A DNA stretch of 38,046 nucleotides from Alphaproteobacteria bacterium (GTDB lineage: Bacteria > Pseudomonadota > Alphaproteobacteria > JAEULC01): contig JAKLKW010000035.1 of the NCBI GenBank assembly GCA_023150455.1, forward strand, positions 1 through 38,046, read 5' to 3'. The notes under the pieces are model-generated. The model was not told the origin of the DNA, did no database searches, and saw only the letters and a list, made by a program, of their open reading frames with translations. Below are positions 23,312 through 31,835 of the stretch, one piece after another (the first letter of the stretch is position 1; each line of letters starts with the position of its first letter). The position numbers were made by a program, and so were the translations under genes.

Positions 23312-24277
23312 ATGCGCGTGATCGATATGGCCCGTATGTTGGTTCTCGGCGCCGCCTTCGTTGCAGCAGGCGGCATGGCGGGTTGGGCCGAGATCTCCAC
23401 GCAGGAATTCAAGGTCCTTTCGCTGCCGCACGACGTCGCCTGCACGCCGGACGGCATCGCCTGGTATTCGGCGCAGCGCACCGGCGCGCTCGGCCGGCTC
23501 GATCCGAAGACGGGCGCGGTGAAGGAGATTCCCCTCGGCAAGGATTCCTCGCCGCACGGCGTGATCGTCGGTCCCGACGGCGCCCTGTGGCTGACCGATG
23601 GCGGCCAGAACGCGATCGCGCGCGTCGATCCCGGCACAGAGGACGTCAAGCTTTACCCCGCGCCGCCGGGCACGCCCTACATGAACCTCAACACCGCCGC
23701 CTTCGACGGCAAGGGCGTGCTCTGGTTCACCGGCCAGGCCGGCTACTACGGCAAGGTCGATCCGAAGACGGGCGAGGTCAAAGTCTGGAAGGCGCCGAAA
23801 GGCCGCGGGCCCTACGGCATCGCGGCCACGCCCAAGGGCGACATCTACTACGCGTCGCTCGCGGGCAGCCACATCGCCCGCATCGACACGGCGACCGGCC
23901 AGGCGACGGTGATCGAGCCGCCGAACAAGGACCAGGGCGCGCGCCGCGTCTGGTCCGACTCGAAAGGCGCGATCTGGGTCAGCGAATGGAACTCCGGCCA
24001 TGTCAGCCGCTACGATCCCGCGGACAAGGGCTGGAAGACGTGGAAGCTGCCGACCGAGAAGCCCCTGCCCTACGCCGTCTATGTCGACGAGAAGGACAAG
24101 GTCTGGCTCAGCGACTTCGGCGGCAACGCGATGATCCGCTTCGACCCGGCCAGCGAGAAGTTCGAGGTGTTCAAGAGCCCGCGCGAGGCGGCCAACGTGC
24201 GCCAGATCCTCGGCTGCCCGGGCCAGGTCTGGGCGCCGGAATCCGGCACCAGCATGCTGGTCGTGTTCCGCTACTGA
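23312..24277 (+). CDS. Exported Vgb-like beta-propeller (virginiamycin B lyase family)
   Basis: 321 aa with a signal peptide (hydrophobic residues about 8-24, cleavage near AGWAE) and a perfect AAGGAG six bases before the ATG. Six or seven propeller repeats are visible, each with a blade such as DVACTPDGIAWYSAQRTG, HGVIVGPDGALWLTDGGQNA, TAAFDGKGVLWFTGQAG, YGIAATPKGDIYYASLAG and YAVYVDEKDKVWLSDFGGNA. Virginiamycin B lyase opens the lactone of streptogramin B, but most exported homologues are not antibiotic lyases. A periplasmic lactonase, lyase or sensing role is all that can be suggested. Confidence 0.85.
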   Translation: MRVIDMARMLVLGAAFVAAGGMAGWAEISTQEFKVLSLPHDVACTPDGIAWYSAQRTGALGRLDPKTGAVKEIPLGKDSSPHGVIVGPDGALWLTDGGQNAIARVDPGTEDVKLYPAPPGTPYMNLNTAAFDGKGVLWFTGQAGYYGKVDPKTGEVKVWKAPKGRGPYGIAATPKGDIYYASLAGSHIARIDTATGQATVIEPPNKDQGARRVWSDSKGAIWVSEWNSGHVSRYDPADKGWKTWKLPTEKPLPYAVYVDEKDKVWLSDFGGNAMIRFDPASEKFEVFKSPREAANVRQILGCPGQVWAPESGTSMLVVFRY

Positions 24278-24293
24278 GCCCAGCCGCCTGGGC
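24278..24293 (+). terminator. Candidate hairpin after the propeller gene
   Basis: GCCCAG and CTGGGC pair around CCGC directly after the stop codon. No T-tract follows, so any termination role is uncertain. Confidence 0.25.
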
Positions 24294-24333
24294 GGCCGCC
24301 GACTCAAATGTCTGGCGCGCGGATCAACGCGCG

Positions 24334-25227
24334 CTAGAGCGCGTTGTAGCGCACGGTGCCGAGCCCCGACACGTCGTAGCCGCCGAGCGACCGGGCGCGC
24401 GCGGCGAAGCGCGGGTCGCGCGTGAACCCCAACAGGCGTTGCGCCGGCGCCTCGAAGTAGTCGCGCCGGCGCAGCGCCAGGTCGTAGCGCTCCTCGGCCA
24501 GCGGCAGGAAGTCGAGCTTGAGCTGGCGGGCCACGCTCTCGATGGCGAGGCCCGCGTCCGCGCGCCCCTCGAGCACCGCGAGGCCCAGCTCCGTCTCGCT
24601 CAGCGCCGGCGGATCGGCATAGGCGAGGCCGTCGGCGGCGACGCCGGCCTCGTCGAGCAGCCGCAGCAGCAGGAGCTGGCTGCCCGCGTCGGCCTGGCGC
24701 CGCGCGACGCGGATGCGGCGCTTCTTCAGGTCCGCCATGCCCGCGATGCGCTTGGGATTGCCGGGGGCGAGCACGAGCCCCTGGCGCCGGCGCGCCCATT
24801 CGATCAGCACCACGTCCATGCCGGCCAGCGCGTCGCGCGCGGCCTCGACATTGTAGTCGTCGCCGGTGGCGTCGCGCAGATGCATGCCCGCCAGCGTCGC
24901 CTCGCCCGCCGCCAGGCGCCGGAGCCCGTCCAGGCTGCCGCCCGGCAGCGGCGCCAGGCCGCAGCCGGATTCGCGCGCCGTCCAGTCGAGCAGCGGATCG
25001 TGGCTGCCGGCGATCACCGGCGGCGGGGCCGGCCGGGCCACGCCGGCATAGTCCGCATGCTCGGCGACCCAGCGATCGATCAGCCGCCGCGGGAACAGCC
25101 ATTTGCCGGTGACGCGGCTGCACGGGATCAGCCGGTCCCGCACCAGCTCGTAGATCTTGCGTTCCTTGACCCGCAGGTAGTCGGCGACCTCGCGGGTGGT
25201 CATCATGTCGTGCGGCCCGGCGCCCAT
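24334..25227 (-). CDS. Excisionase-type HTH regulator with PBP-like domain
   Basis: 297 aa. Residues about 9-55 are a MerR/excisionase-type winged helix (MMTTREVADYLRVKERKIYEL, then GKWLFPRRLIDRWV). Residues about 75-290 are a periplasmic-binding-protein-like domain (GSHDPLLDWTAR, GSLDGLRRLAAGEATLAGMHL, GLVLAPGNPKRIAGMADL, GLAVLEGRADAGLAIE) of the kind found in molybdate-linked and formate-dehydrogenase-linked regulators. It is divergent from the 4Fe-4S protein gene with 117 bp between, so it probably controls it. ATG at 25206 (MMTTREV) is an equally plausible start. Ligand unknown; molybdate or an anion is an inference. Confidence 0.82.
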   Translation of the reverse strand: MGAGPHDMMTTREVADYLRVKERKIYELVRDRLIPCSRVTGKWLFPRRLIDRWVAEHADYAGVARPAPPPVIAGSHDPLLDWTARESGCGLAPLPGGSLDGLRRLAAGEATLAGMHLRDATGDDYNVEAARDALAGMDVVLIEWARRRQGLVLAPGNPKRIAGMADLKKRRIRVARRQADAGSQLLLLRLLDEAGVAADGLAYADPPALSETELGLAVLEGRADAGLAIESVARQLKLDFLPLAEERYDLALRRRDYFEAPAQRLLGFTRDPRFAARARSLGGYDVSGLGTVRYNAL

Positions 25228-25344
25228 CGCTCGAACTATATCAAGCCCGCCCCGGCCGCACCCGCCCCAATTCCCCATGCCGCGTGGGGTCGCTTTGCCC
25301 CGCCAACCCCGATATGTTCCGCTTCGGGTGAAGAGAGAAGAACC

Positions 25345-27429
25345 GTGAAGATCAATGGCAAGGAGGTCGCGGTCTGCGACTGCGACGGCACCATGACGCT
25401 CGACGGTGCCGCGCTGGCGAAGGCCTGCGGCGCCGGCGCGGCGGCCGATGTCCAGCACCGGCTCTGCCGCGCGCAGCTCGACAACTTCCAGGCCCTGCTG
25501 AAGCGCGGCGAGCCCCTGCTCGTCGCCTGCACCCAGGAAGCCCCGCTGTTCGACGAGACGCGCGCGGAAGCCGGCCTCGGCGAGCTGCCGGTGCGCTACG
25601 TCAACATCCGCGAGCGTGCCGGCTGGTCGGACGAAGGCGCCGCCGCCACGCCGAAGATCGCGGCGCTGCTGGCCGAGGCGGCGCTGGACATCGCGTCCAC
25701 GTCGTCCGTGGCGCTGGAGTCCAAGGGCGTCACGCTGGTCTACGGCCGCGACGAGCGCGCCATCGATGTCGCCCGCCGCCTGCGCGAGCGGCTCGAGGTG
25801 ACCGTCCTGCTCGACCGGCCGCAGGACGTGCTGCCGCCGCGCGTGATGGACGTGCCGATCTTCAAGGGCACCATCGTCGGCGCGCGCGGCCACCTGGGCG
25901 GCTTCGAGATCGTGGTCGACGACTACGCGGCGACGGTGCCGTCCGCGCGCCGGCAGCTCGCCTTCGAAGCGCCGCGCAACGGCGCCAGCGCCGCCTGCGA
26001 CGTGATCCTCGACCTGACCGGCGGTACGCCGCTGTTCGCCGCGCACGAGAAGCGCGACGGGTACCTCCGTCCCGACCCGAACGACCCGGCTGCGGTCGAG
26101 CGCGCCGTCTTCGACCTGGTCGATCTCGTCGGCGAGTTCGACAAGCCGCGCTACATCGACTTCAAGGCCGATCTCTGCGCCCATTCCCGCAGCCGCAAGA
26201 CCGGCTGCACGCGCTGCCTCGACCTCTGTCCGGTCGGCGCCATCAAGCCCGCCGGCGACAGCGTCGAGATCGACCCGCGCGTGTGCGCCGGCTGCGGCGC
26301 CTGCGCCTCGGTCTGCCCGACGGGAGCCGCGACCTATGCGATGCCCCCCGGCGACGCGCTGTTCCAGCGGCTGCGCACCGTGCTGTCGACCTACCGCGCG
26401 GCCGGCGGCGACAAGCCGGCCCTGCTGCTGCACGACGCTACGCACGGCGAGGAGATGATCGCCGCCATCGCGCGCACGGGCCGCGGCCTGCCGGCGCGGG
26501 TACTGCCCTTCGCGCTCAATTCGGTGACGCAGATAGGGTTCGACTTCTTCGCCTGCGCGCTCGCCTACGGCGCGGCGGAGCTCCGCGTGCTGGTCGGCCC
26601 GAAGAACCGCGACGAGCTTTCAGGCCTGGCGCAGCAGATCGGCCTCGCCGAGGCCGCGATGGCCGGCCTCGGCCACGGCGGCGGGCGCGTCACGATCGTC
26701 GACGAGCGCGACCCCGACGTGGTCGAGGCCGCGCTCTACGCGCTGCCCGGGCCGGCGCCGGCGCCGGCCGGCGGCTTCCTGCCCATGGGCGGCAAGCGCA
26801 CGCTGGCGATGCTGGCGCTGCGCCATCTGCGCCAGCACGCCCCTACACCCGTCGACAGGGCGCCGCTCGACCTGCTGCCGCTGCCGCAAGGCGCGCCGTT
26901 CGGCTCGATCCGCGTGGACACGGCCGGCTGCACGCTGTGCCTGGCCTGCGTCGGCGCCTGCCCGACCGGCGCGCTCGGCGACGACCCCGACCGGCCGACG
27001 CTGACCTTCACCGAGGACGCCTGCGTGCAATGCGGCCTGTGCAAGGCGACCTGCCCGGAGAAGGTGATCGCGCTCGAGCCGCGCTTCAACTTCGCCGACC
27101 AGGCGCGCAGCGCCGTCGTGGTCAAGCGCGAGGCCCCGTTCCACTGCGTGCGCTGCGGCAAGCCCTTCGGCACGCGCGGCGCCATCGAGCGCATCGTCGA
27201 GAAGCTGGCCGGCAAGCACGCGATGTTCGCCCAACCGGACGCGAAGTTCCGCCTGATGATGTGCGAGGACTGCCGCGCCATCGCGCAGTTCGAGCAGGGC
27301 AACGAGCCCCTCGCCGGCCCGCCGCGCCCCAAGCCGCGCACCAGCGAGGACGACTTCCGCGAACGCGAGATCGAGGAAGCGCGGGCTCGGGTGCTCGCGG
27401 AGCGGCGGGGCAAGGACGGAAGCGGGTGA
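25345..27429 (+). CDS. Multi-cluster 4Fe-4S ferredoxin-type protein
   Basis: 694 aa from GTG at 25345 with AAGAGAGAAG as SD. Four 4Fe-4S motifs: C288-C291-C295 region (GCTRCLDLCPVGAI), C314/C317/C320/C324 (CAGCGACASVCPTGA), C529/C532/C535/C539 (CTLCLACVGACPTGA), and C560/C563/C566/C570 (CVQCGLCKATCP). Two further CxxC pairs (C601/C604, C640/C643) suggest a C-terminal zinc or iron site. The middle (about 345-470) resembles the hydrogenase/heterodisulfide-reductase delta-like region. I recall such proteins beside formate dehydrogenase maturation genes in alphaproteobacteria. Likely a cytoplasmic electron carrier; partner enzyme not in the window. Confidence 0.85.
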   Translation: MKINGKEVAVCDCDGTMTLDGAALAKACGAGAAADVQHRLCRAQLDNFQALLKRGEPLLVACTQEAPLFDETRAEAGLGELPVRYVNIRERAGWSDEGAAATPKIAALLAEAALDIASTSSVALESKGVTLVYGRDERAIDVARRLRERLEVTVLLDRPQDVLPPRVMDVPIFKGTIVGARGHLGGFEIVVDDYAATVPSARRQLAFEAPRNGASAACDVILDLTGGTPLFAAHEKRDGYLRPDPNDPAAVERAVFDLVDLVGEFDKPRYIDFKADLCAHSRSRKTGCTRCLDLCPVGAIKPAGDSVEIDPRVCAGCGACASVCPTGAATYAMPPGDALFQRLRTVLSTYRAAGGDKPALLLHDATHGEEMIAAIARTGRGLPARVLPFALNSVTQIGFDFFACALAYGAAELRVLVGPKNRDELSGLAQQIGLAEAAMAGLGHGGGRVTIVDERDPDVVEAALYALPGPAPAPAGGFLPMGGKRTLAMLALRHLRQHAPTPVDRAPLDLLPLPQGAPFGSIRVDTAGCTLCLACVGACPTGALGDDPDRPTLTFTEDACVQCGLCKATCPEKVIALEPRFNFADQARSAVVVKREAPFHCVRCGKPFGTRGAIERIVEKLAGKHAMFAQPDAKFRLMMCEDCRAIAQFEQGNEPLAGPPRPKPRTSEDDFREREIEEARARVLAERRGKDGSG

Positions 27430-27440
27430 GACCGCGTCCT

Positions 27441-27552
27441 TCATCCTTCGAGACGCCCGCGAAGCGCGGGCTCATCCGGATGACGCGTTGAATGGGATTG
27501 CGGAGAATCCGTCATCCTGAGGAGCGAGCGAAGCGAGCGTCTCGAAGGATGA
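27441..27552. repeat. Pair of inverted dispersed palindromic elements
   Basis: Copy A (27441-27484) and copy B (27511-27552) are inverted. The outer 16 bases (TCATCCTTCGAGACGC and its complement at 27537-27552) match perfectly. Inner segments differ, but A holds CCCGCG-AAG-CGCGGG. The sequence type is a common intergenic repeat of alphaproteobacteria as I remember it. It lies between two convergent genes and could end both transcripts. Confidence 0.85.
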
Positions 27553-27589
27553 GAGACGCGGGCGCGGCAAACCGCATCCGCCTCCCGCC

Positions 27590-28918
27590 TCACGCCCGCA
27601 CGTAGTTGAGCGACGCGAAGCGGTGGCGGAAGGCGGTCACGTCGCGGGCGATCGCGTCCAACGGGCGCCGTCCGGCCAGCGCGTCGGCGACGAAGCCCCC
27701 GAGCTCTTCCATGTCGGCGGCCTTCATGCCCCAGCGCACGATCTCGGGCGTGCCGAGGCGCAGGCCGTTGACGTCGCCTTCGACCGGCGCCATCGGCAGG
27801 CCGATGCCGCAGGCGAGGATGTTGGCGCGCCTGAGCGTGCGCGCCGCCGCCTGGCCGCCGCCGAACGGCGCGGCCTCGATCGCGAACTGGTGCGACGTCG
27901 TGGCGCCGCGGTCGCGCGCATAGACCGGCACGTCGCGCCGGACCAGCGCCGCGGCCAGCGCCCGCGCGGTCTCGGCCATCGCCCCGGCGTAGGCGGCGCC
28001 GAACGCCTTCCAGTCGAGCAGCGTGAGCGCGAGCGCGGCCGATTTCGACACGTCGAAATTGGCGGTCAGGCCCGGATAGGCGATGCGGTCGAGCCGCTCC
28101 GCCAGCGCCGCGTCGCTGGTCAGGATCAGGCCCGATGGCGGGCCGCCGAGGCTCTTGTAGGTGCTCATGGTCATGACATGCGCGCCTTCGGCCAGCGGGC
28201 GCTGCCAGGCGCCGCCGGCGATCATGCCCGATAGATGCGCCGCGTCGAACAGGACCAGCGCGCCGACCTCGTCGGCGACCCGGCGGATCTCCCGCACCGG
28301 ATGGGGAAACAGGTTGAGGCTGCCGCCGACCGAGATCAGCTTCGGCTTGAGCCGCCGCGCGTCGCGCCCGAGCGCCTCGACGTCGATCGTGTAGTTGCGC
28401 GCGTCCACCGGCGCCGGATGGGTGACGATGCCGTAGCATCCGGCGGCGCCGGCGTGATGATGCGTGACATGGCCGCCGATCTCCGCCGGCGGCGCGATGA
28501 TCGCGTCGCCCGGCCTGGCCGTGGCCATGAAGGTGTAGAGATTGGCGATCGCGCCGGAGGGCACGCGGATCTCGGCGAAGCCGGCCTCGAACACCTCGGC
28601 CGCCAATTCGGCGGCGATCACCTCGATCTTCTCGATCGCCTCCAGGCCCATCTCGTACTTGTCGCCCGGATAGCCCAGCGACGCGCGCGTGCCGAGACCT
28701 TGCGCCAGCACCGCCTCGGCCTTCGGGTTCATGACGTTGGACGCGGGATTGAGGTTGATGCACTCGACCTCGTGGATGCGGCGGCTTTCCGCGATCAGGG
28801 CCATGAGCTCGGCCTCCGTCGCCGCCGCATCGCGCTCCGCGACGCGGCCGGCGATCGCGTGGACATAGGACTCCACCGGCGCCGGCACCCATGACCGTTT
28901 CTGCAATGTCAGCGACAT
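27590..28918 (-). CDS. Serine hydroxymethyltransferase-like PLP enzyme
   Basis: 442 aa, fold-type I. INLNPASNVMNPKAEAVLAQ at 54-73, YPGDKYEMGLEAIE, GGHVTHHH at 148-155, FDAAHLSGMIAGG with D225, and the PLP lysine K255 in MSTYKSLGGPPSG. Canonical SHMT has TTTHKTLRGPRGG at that site, so the loop around the lysine is altered (STYKSLGGPPSG: His to Tyr, and the arginines lost). It should bind PLP, and could be a paralogue acting on another beta-hydroxy amino acid or with different folate use. Whether it is the cell's main SHMT cannot be seen here. Confidence 0.82.
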   Translation of the reverse strand: MSLTLQKRSWVPAPVESYVHAIAGRVAERDAAATEAELMALIAESRRIHEVECINLNPASNVMNPKAEAVLAQGLGTRASLGYPGDKYEMGLEAIEKIEVIAAELAAEVFEAGFAEIRVPSGAIANLYTFMATARPGDAIIAPPAEIGGHVTHHHAGAAGCYGIVTHPAPVDARNYTIDVEALGRDARRLKPKLISVGGSLNLFPHPVREIRRVADEVGALVLFDAAHLSGMIAGGAWQRPLAEGAHVMTMSTYKSLGGPPSGLILTSDAALAERLDRIAYPGLTANFDVSKSAALALTLLDWKAFGAAYAGAMAETARALAAALVRRDVPVYARDRGATTSHQFAIEAAPFGGGQAAARTLRRANILACGIGLPMAPVEGDVNGLRLGTPEIVRWGMKAADMEELGGFVADALAGRRPLDAIARDVTAFRHRFASLNYVRA

Positions 28919-28949
28919 CTCCGATCCCCTCTGTCCCAGCTCGTCCGCC

Positions 28950-29840
28950 CTAGCGGCGCTGCGCGATCACCACGCCGCCCATGATAGCCGCCATGGCGGC
29001 CAGCATCGGCCCCGTCAACGGGTCGCCCAGCCACAGCCACGAGACCACCACGCCGACCACCGGCTGCAGGAACTGCACCACGCCCATGCGCCCGATTCCA
29101 CCCCGTCCCAGCGCCCAGTACCACGCGACATAGGCCACGACGGTCGAGACGAGCGCCAGGTAGCCGATTGCGAGCCAGGCGGACAGCACCGAGCCGCCGG
29201 GCTCCGGCGCCCAGGAGACGAAGAAAAGCAAGGGCGCCAGCGCCGGCGCCGACAGGCCGGCGCCCCAGAACGTCGCGGCCCAGGGCGAATAGCCCTGCTG
29301 CTGCAGCCGGCCGCCGGCGACATAGCCGAGCGAGGCCGCCAGCGCCGCCAGGATCATCAGCCCGTCGCCCAGCGTCGACGCCTCGCCCGCGCCGCCGCGC
29401 GAGGACAGGAGCAGCGCCTCGCCGCCCAGCGCGAGCAGCGACCCCATCCACCAGCGCCGGACCGGAAGGCGGCGCTCGATGAGTGCGGCATAGAGCCCGG
29501 TGAACACCGGCAGTGCCGCCAGGATCAGCACGCCGCGCGCGGCCGAGCCGTAGCGCAGGCCGATCGTGTAGAGCAGCGGAAAGGCGACGAAGCCGCCGAA
29601 CGAGGACAGCGCCAGCAGGCGCCAATGCGCCGGCTGGCGCGGCAGCCGGAAGCCCATCGCGAGCGCCAGCGGCACGGTCAAGAGCGCCGCCAGGACGGTG
29701 CGCAGGATGGCGGGCCCGAGCGGGTCCATCGCCGTCACCGCGACCTTGGTCACCGGCGCGGTCAGGCCCCAGGCCGAGACGGCGAACACCGCAGCCGCCA
29801 GCGTCAGCGCGCCCGCTTGCGGGCTTGACGTCTTGGCCAA
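28950..29840 (-). CDS. EamA/DMT-family transporter
   Basis: 296 aa with ten membrane spans in two EamA repeats. Repeat 1 begins LTLAAAVFAVSAWGLTAPVTK, and repeat 2 begins GLMILAALAASLGYVAGGRL and ends FLQPVVGVVVSWLWLGDPLTG, a classical EamA ending. Members export amino acids, metabolites or nucleotide sugars, and the substrate cannot be predicted. It runs downstream of a small membrane protein gene on the same strand, 15 bp apart, and precedes the SHMT-like gene by 31 bp, so the three may be one operon. Confidence 0.9.
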   Translation of the reverse strand: MAKTSSPQAGALTLAAAVFAVSAWGLTAPVTKVAVTAMDPLGPAILRTVLAALLTVPLALAMGFRLPRQPAHWRLLALSSFGGFVAFPLLYTIGLRYGSAARGVLILAALPVFTGLYAALIERRLPVRRWWMGSLLALGGEALLLSSRGGAGEASTLGDGLMILAALAASLGYVAGGRLQQQGYSPWAATFWGAGLSAPALAPLLFFVSWAPEPGGSVLSAWLAIGYLALVSTVVAYVAWYWALGRGGIGRMGVVQFLQPVVGVVVSWLWLGDPLTGPMLAAMAAIMGGVVIAQRR

Positions 29841-29855
29841 AGGGAAAAGGGCCGG

Positions 29856-30185
29856 CTACTGCGCCTTCGTGGCGCCGCTGGCGCTGGCACGGCACAGGCC
29901 CTCGGCGCGCGTTTTGAAGGTTTCGGCCATGGCCGGCTGGATCATGCCCTCCTTGACCATCTTGTCGACCTTGGCGCCGTGCTCGGCCATGCAGCGCGAG
30001 AAGGGATCGTCGGCGGCGGGCGCCGGCGGCTGCCCGGCCGCGACGCGGCCGGCCGCGCGCAGGTCGTCGCGATGCAGATAGGCGAGCAGCCCGAGCGCCG
30101 CGACCGCCACCAGCACGGCGGCCAGCCGCGCGGTCGCGCCATCCAGGGGCGAGCTGCGGGCGGCGGGCGGCGGCCGGGCGACCAT
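29856..30185 (-). CDS. Small single-pass membrane protein of unknown function
   Basis: 109 aa. A membrane span at about 20-37 ([18 protein letters not shown]) follows a short proline-rich cytoplasmic N-terminus. The region outside has a helical motif [20 protein letters not shown], and ends with a second cysteine in AEGLCRAS; C65 and C98 could form a periplasmic disulfide. No family is recognised. It shares a strand with the EamA transporter, whose start is 15 bp downstream. Confidence 0.65.
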   Translation of the reverse strand: MVARPPPAARSSPLDGATARLAAVLVAVAALGLLAYLHRDDLRAAGRVAAGQPPAPAADDPFSRCMAEHGAKVDKMVKEGMIQPAMAETFKTRAEGLCRASASGATKAQ

Positions 30186-30253
30186 GGCGCGACCTTACGG
30201 TCTCGGACGGCGCTTGGCAAAGCGGGAAAACGCGCACCGCCCCAAAGGCTTGC

Positions 30254-30297
30254 GCCGGCCCGTTAGCCCCGGAATCATTGGGGGCGACAGGACCGGC
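30254..30297 (+). promoter_or_regulatory. Nested hairpin in the moaA leader
   Basis: GCCGG (30254-30258) pairs with CCGGC (30293-30297), enclosing an inner stem GCCCC/GGGGGC (30266-30270 and 30280-30285). It lies 46 bp upstream of the moaA start and partly upstream of TATATT at 30307-30312, so it may be a DNA rather than an RNA element. It does not match the molybdenum-cofactor riboswitch as I know it. Confidence 0.25.
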
Positions 30298-30342
30298 GGG
30301 CGTGCCTATATTGGGGAGCGTCGTATCCGGCTGGGAATATCG

Positions 30343-31344
30343 ATGCGCGATCCGTTCGGCCGCTCCATCACGTATCTCCGGGTCTCGGTCACCGACCGGT
30401 GCGACCTGCGCTGCGTGTATTGCATGGCCGAGGACATGACGTTCCTGCCCAAGGCCGAGATCCTGAGCCTCGAGGAGCTGGAGCGCCTGTGCGGCGCGTT
30501 CATCCGCCTCGGCGTGCGCAAGCTCAGGCTGACCGGCGGCGAGCCGCTGGTCCGCCGCAACATCATGAGCCTGGTGCGCGGCCTCGGCCGCTGGCTCGGC
30601 CCAAAGGATCGGGGTTGGGGTCTGGACGAGCTGACGCTGACCACCAACGGCACGCAGCTCGCGCGCTACGCCGCCGAGCTGGCGGACGCCGGCGTCCGGC
30701 GCGTCAACGTGTCGCTCGACACGCTCGACCCGGCCAAGTTCGCCGCCATCACGCGCTGGGGCAGGCTCGACCAGGTGCTGGCCGGCATCGGCGCCGCCCA
30801 GGAAGCGGGCCTGCGCATCAAGATCAACGCCGTGGCGCTGAAGGGCGTCAACGACGACGAGCTCGACCGCATGGTCGCCTGGTGCGGCGACGAGGGCCAC
30901 GACCTCACCATCATCGAGGTGATGCCGATGGGCGACATCGGCAGGCAGCGCGTCGACCAGTACCTGCCGATCTCGATGGTGCGGGCGGGCTTGAAGCGGC
31001 GCTGGACGCTCGAGGACGTCGACCACACGACCGGCGGCCCGGCGCGCTACGTGCGCGTCAGGGAGACCGGCGGCCTCGTCGGCTTCATCACGCCGCTGAC
31101 GCATAATTTCTGCGAGAGCTGCAACCGCGTGCGGCTGACCTGCACCGGCACGCTCTACATGTGCCTGGGCCAGGAGGACGCCGCCGACCTGCGCGCGCCG
31201 CTCCGGCAGAGCGACGACGACGGGCTGCTCGACCGGGCGATCCATGCCGCCATCGCGCGCAAGCCCAAGGGCCACGACTTCGTGATCGACCGCCGTCACG
31301 CGCCGCGCTCGGTCAGCCGGCACATGAGCGTCACCGGCGGCTGA
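30343..31344 (+). CDS. moaA: GTP 3',8-cyclase (molybdenum cofactor biosynthesis protein A)
   Basis: 333 aa radical-SAM enzyme. The first cluster ligands are C20-x3-C24-x2-C27 ([13 protein letters not shown]) and the second C257-x2-C260-x13-C274 ([18 protein letters not shown]), both intact. TGGEPLVRR at 64-72, and the C-terminal Gly-Gly (SVTGG) needed for activity in the family is present. It makes 3',8-cyclo-GTP, the first step of molybdopterin. Other moa/moe genes are not in the window. An IS66 element is inserted with its target duplication beginning inside this gene's stop codon, but the reading frame is unchanged. Confidence 0.97.
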   Translation: MRDPFGRSITYLRVSVTDRCDLRCVYCMAEDMTFLPKAEILSLEELERLCGAFIRLGVRKLRLTGGEPLVRRNIMSLVRGLGRWLGPKDRGWGLDELTLTTNGTQLARYAAELADAGVRRVNVSLDTLDPAKFAAITRWGRLDQVLAGIGAAQEAGLRIKINAVALKGVNDDELDRMVAWCGDEGHDLTIIEVMPMGDIGRQRVDQYLPISMVRAGLKRRWTLEDVDHTTGGPARYVRVRETGGLVGFITPLTHNFCESCNRVRLTCTGTLYMCLGQEDAADLRAPLRQSDDDGLLDRAIHAAIARKPKGHDFVIDRRHAPRSVSRHMSVTGG

Positions 31345-31350
31345 CGCGGT
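31343..31350. repeat. Left 8-bp target-site duplication of the IS66 element
   Basis: GACGCGGT precedes the left end. The identical octamer is at 33904-33911 after the right end. IS66 elements characteristically duplicate 8 bp. The last two bases of the moaA stop TGA are the first two of this copy. Confidence 0.92.
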
Positions 31351-31427
31351 GTAAGCGGTGCGCCGTCCCCACGTTGCCGGTATTGACCGGATTGGGGTGA
31401 AGTCGGCTTCCGATTGGAGCCGCAGGC

Positions 31428-31835
31428 ATGGCTGGTTGTCCAAGTACTTTGCCAACGAAGGCACCAAGCTCCAGGCGCGTGGAGGTCTTGAGCGGAGCAG
31501 AGCGCCGGCGCCGGTGGTCGGCGGCGGAGAAGGCGTCGATCGTTGCGGAGAGCTTTGCACCGGGCGCCATCGCGCGGCAGGTAGCGCTGCGGCATGGGCT
31601 GCACCCGAACCAGATCTACGCGTGGCGCTGCGAGTTGGCGACGGTTCGTCGGCACGCGGCGCGTGAAGCGCTGCCGGGGTTCGTGCCGGTCGCTGTGGCG
31701 CGGAGCGGCAGCGAGATGGCGCGGCTGGCGTCGGGCATGGTGGAGATCGAGCTTTGCGGCGCGATCGTGCGCATTGCGCCGGGCGTCGTGCCTGAGTTCC
31801 TGCGCGTGGTGTTGAGCGCGGTGAAAGCGTCATGA
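31428..31835 (+). CDS. tnpA: IS66 accessory protein TnpA
   Basis: 135 aa. Helix-turn-helix region RRRRWSAAEKASIVAESFAP then ALRHGLHPNQIYAWRCELA is that of the IS66 OrfA (IS3/IS911 OrfA-like) DNA-binding protein. The C-terminal MVEIELCGAIVRIAPGVV is typical of this subgroup. The ATG at 31428 is early, and later in-frame starts are possible. The stop overlaps the tnpB ATG (ATGA at 31832-31835). It is needed with TnpB for efficient transposition in characterised IS66 members. Confidence 0.93.
   Translation: MAGCPSTLPTKAPSSRRVEVLSGAERRRRWSAAEKASIVAESFAPGAIARQVALRHGLHPNQIYAWRCELATVRRHAAREALPGFVPVAVARSGSEMARLASGMVEIELCGAIVRIAPGVVPEFLRVVLSAVKAS

Noticed and set aside
30186..30342. Moco riboswitch before moaA
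   Set aside because: Hairpins are present, but the conserved sequence elements of the class as I know them are not recognisable.
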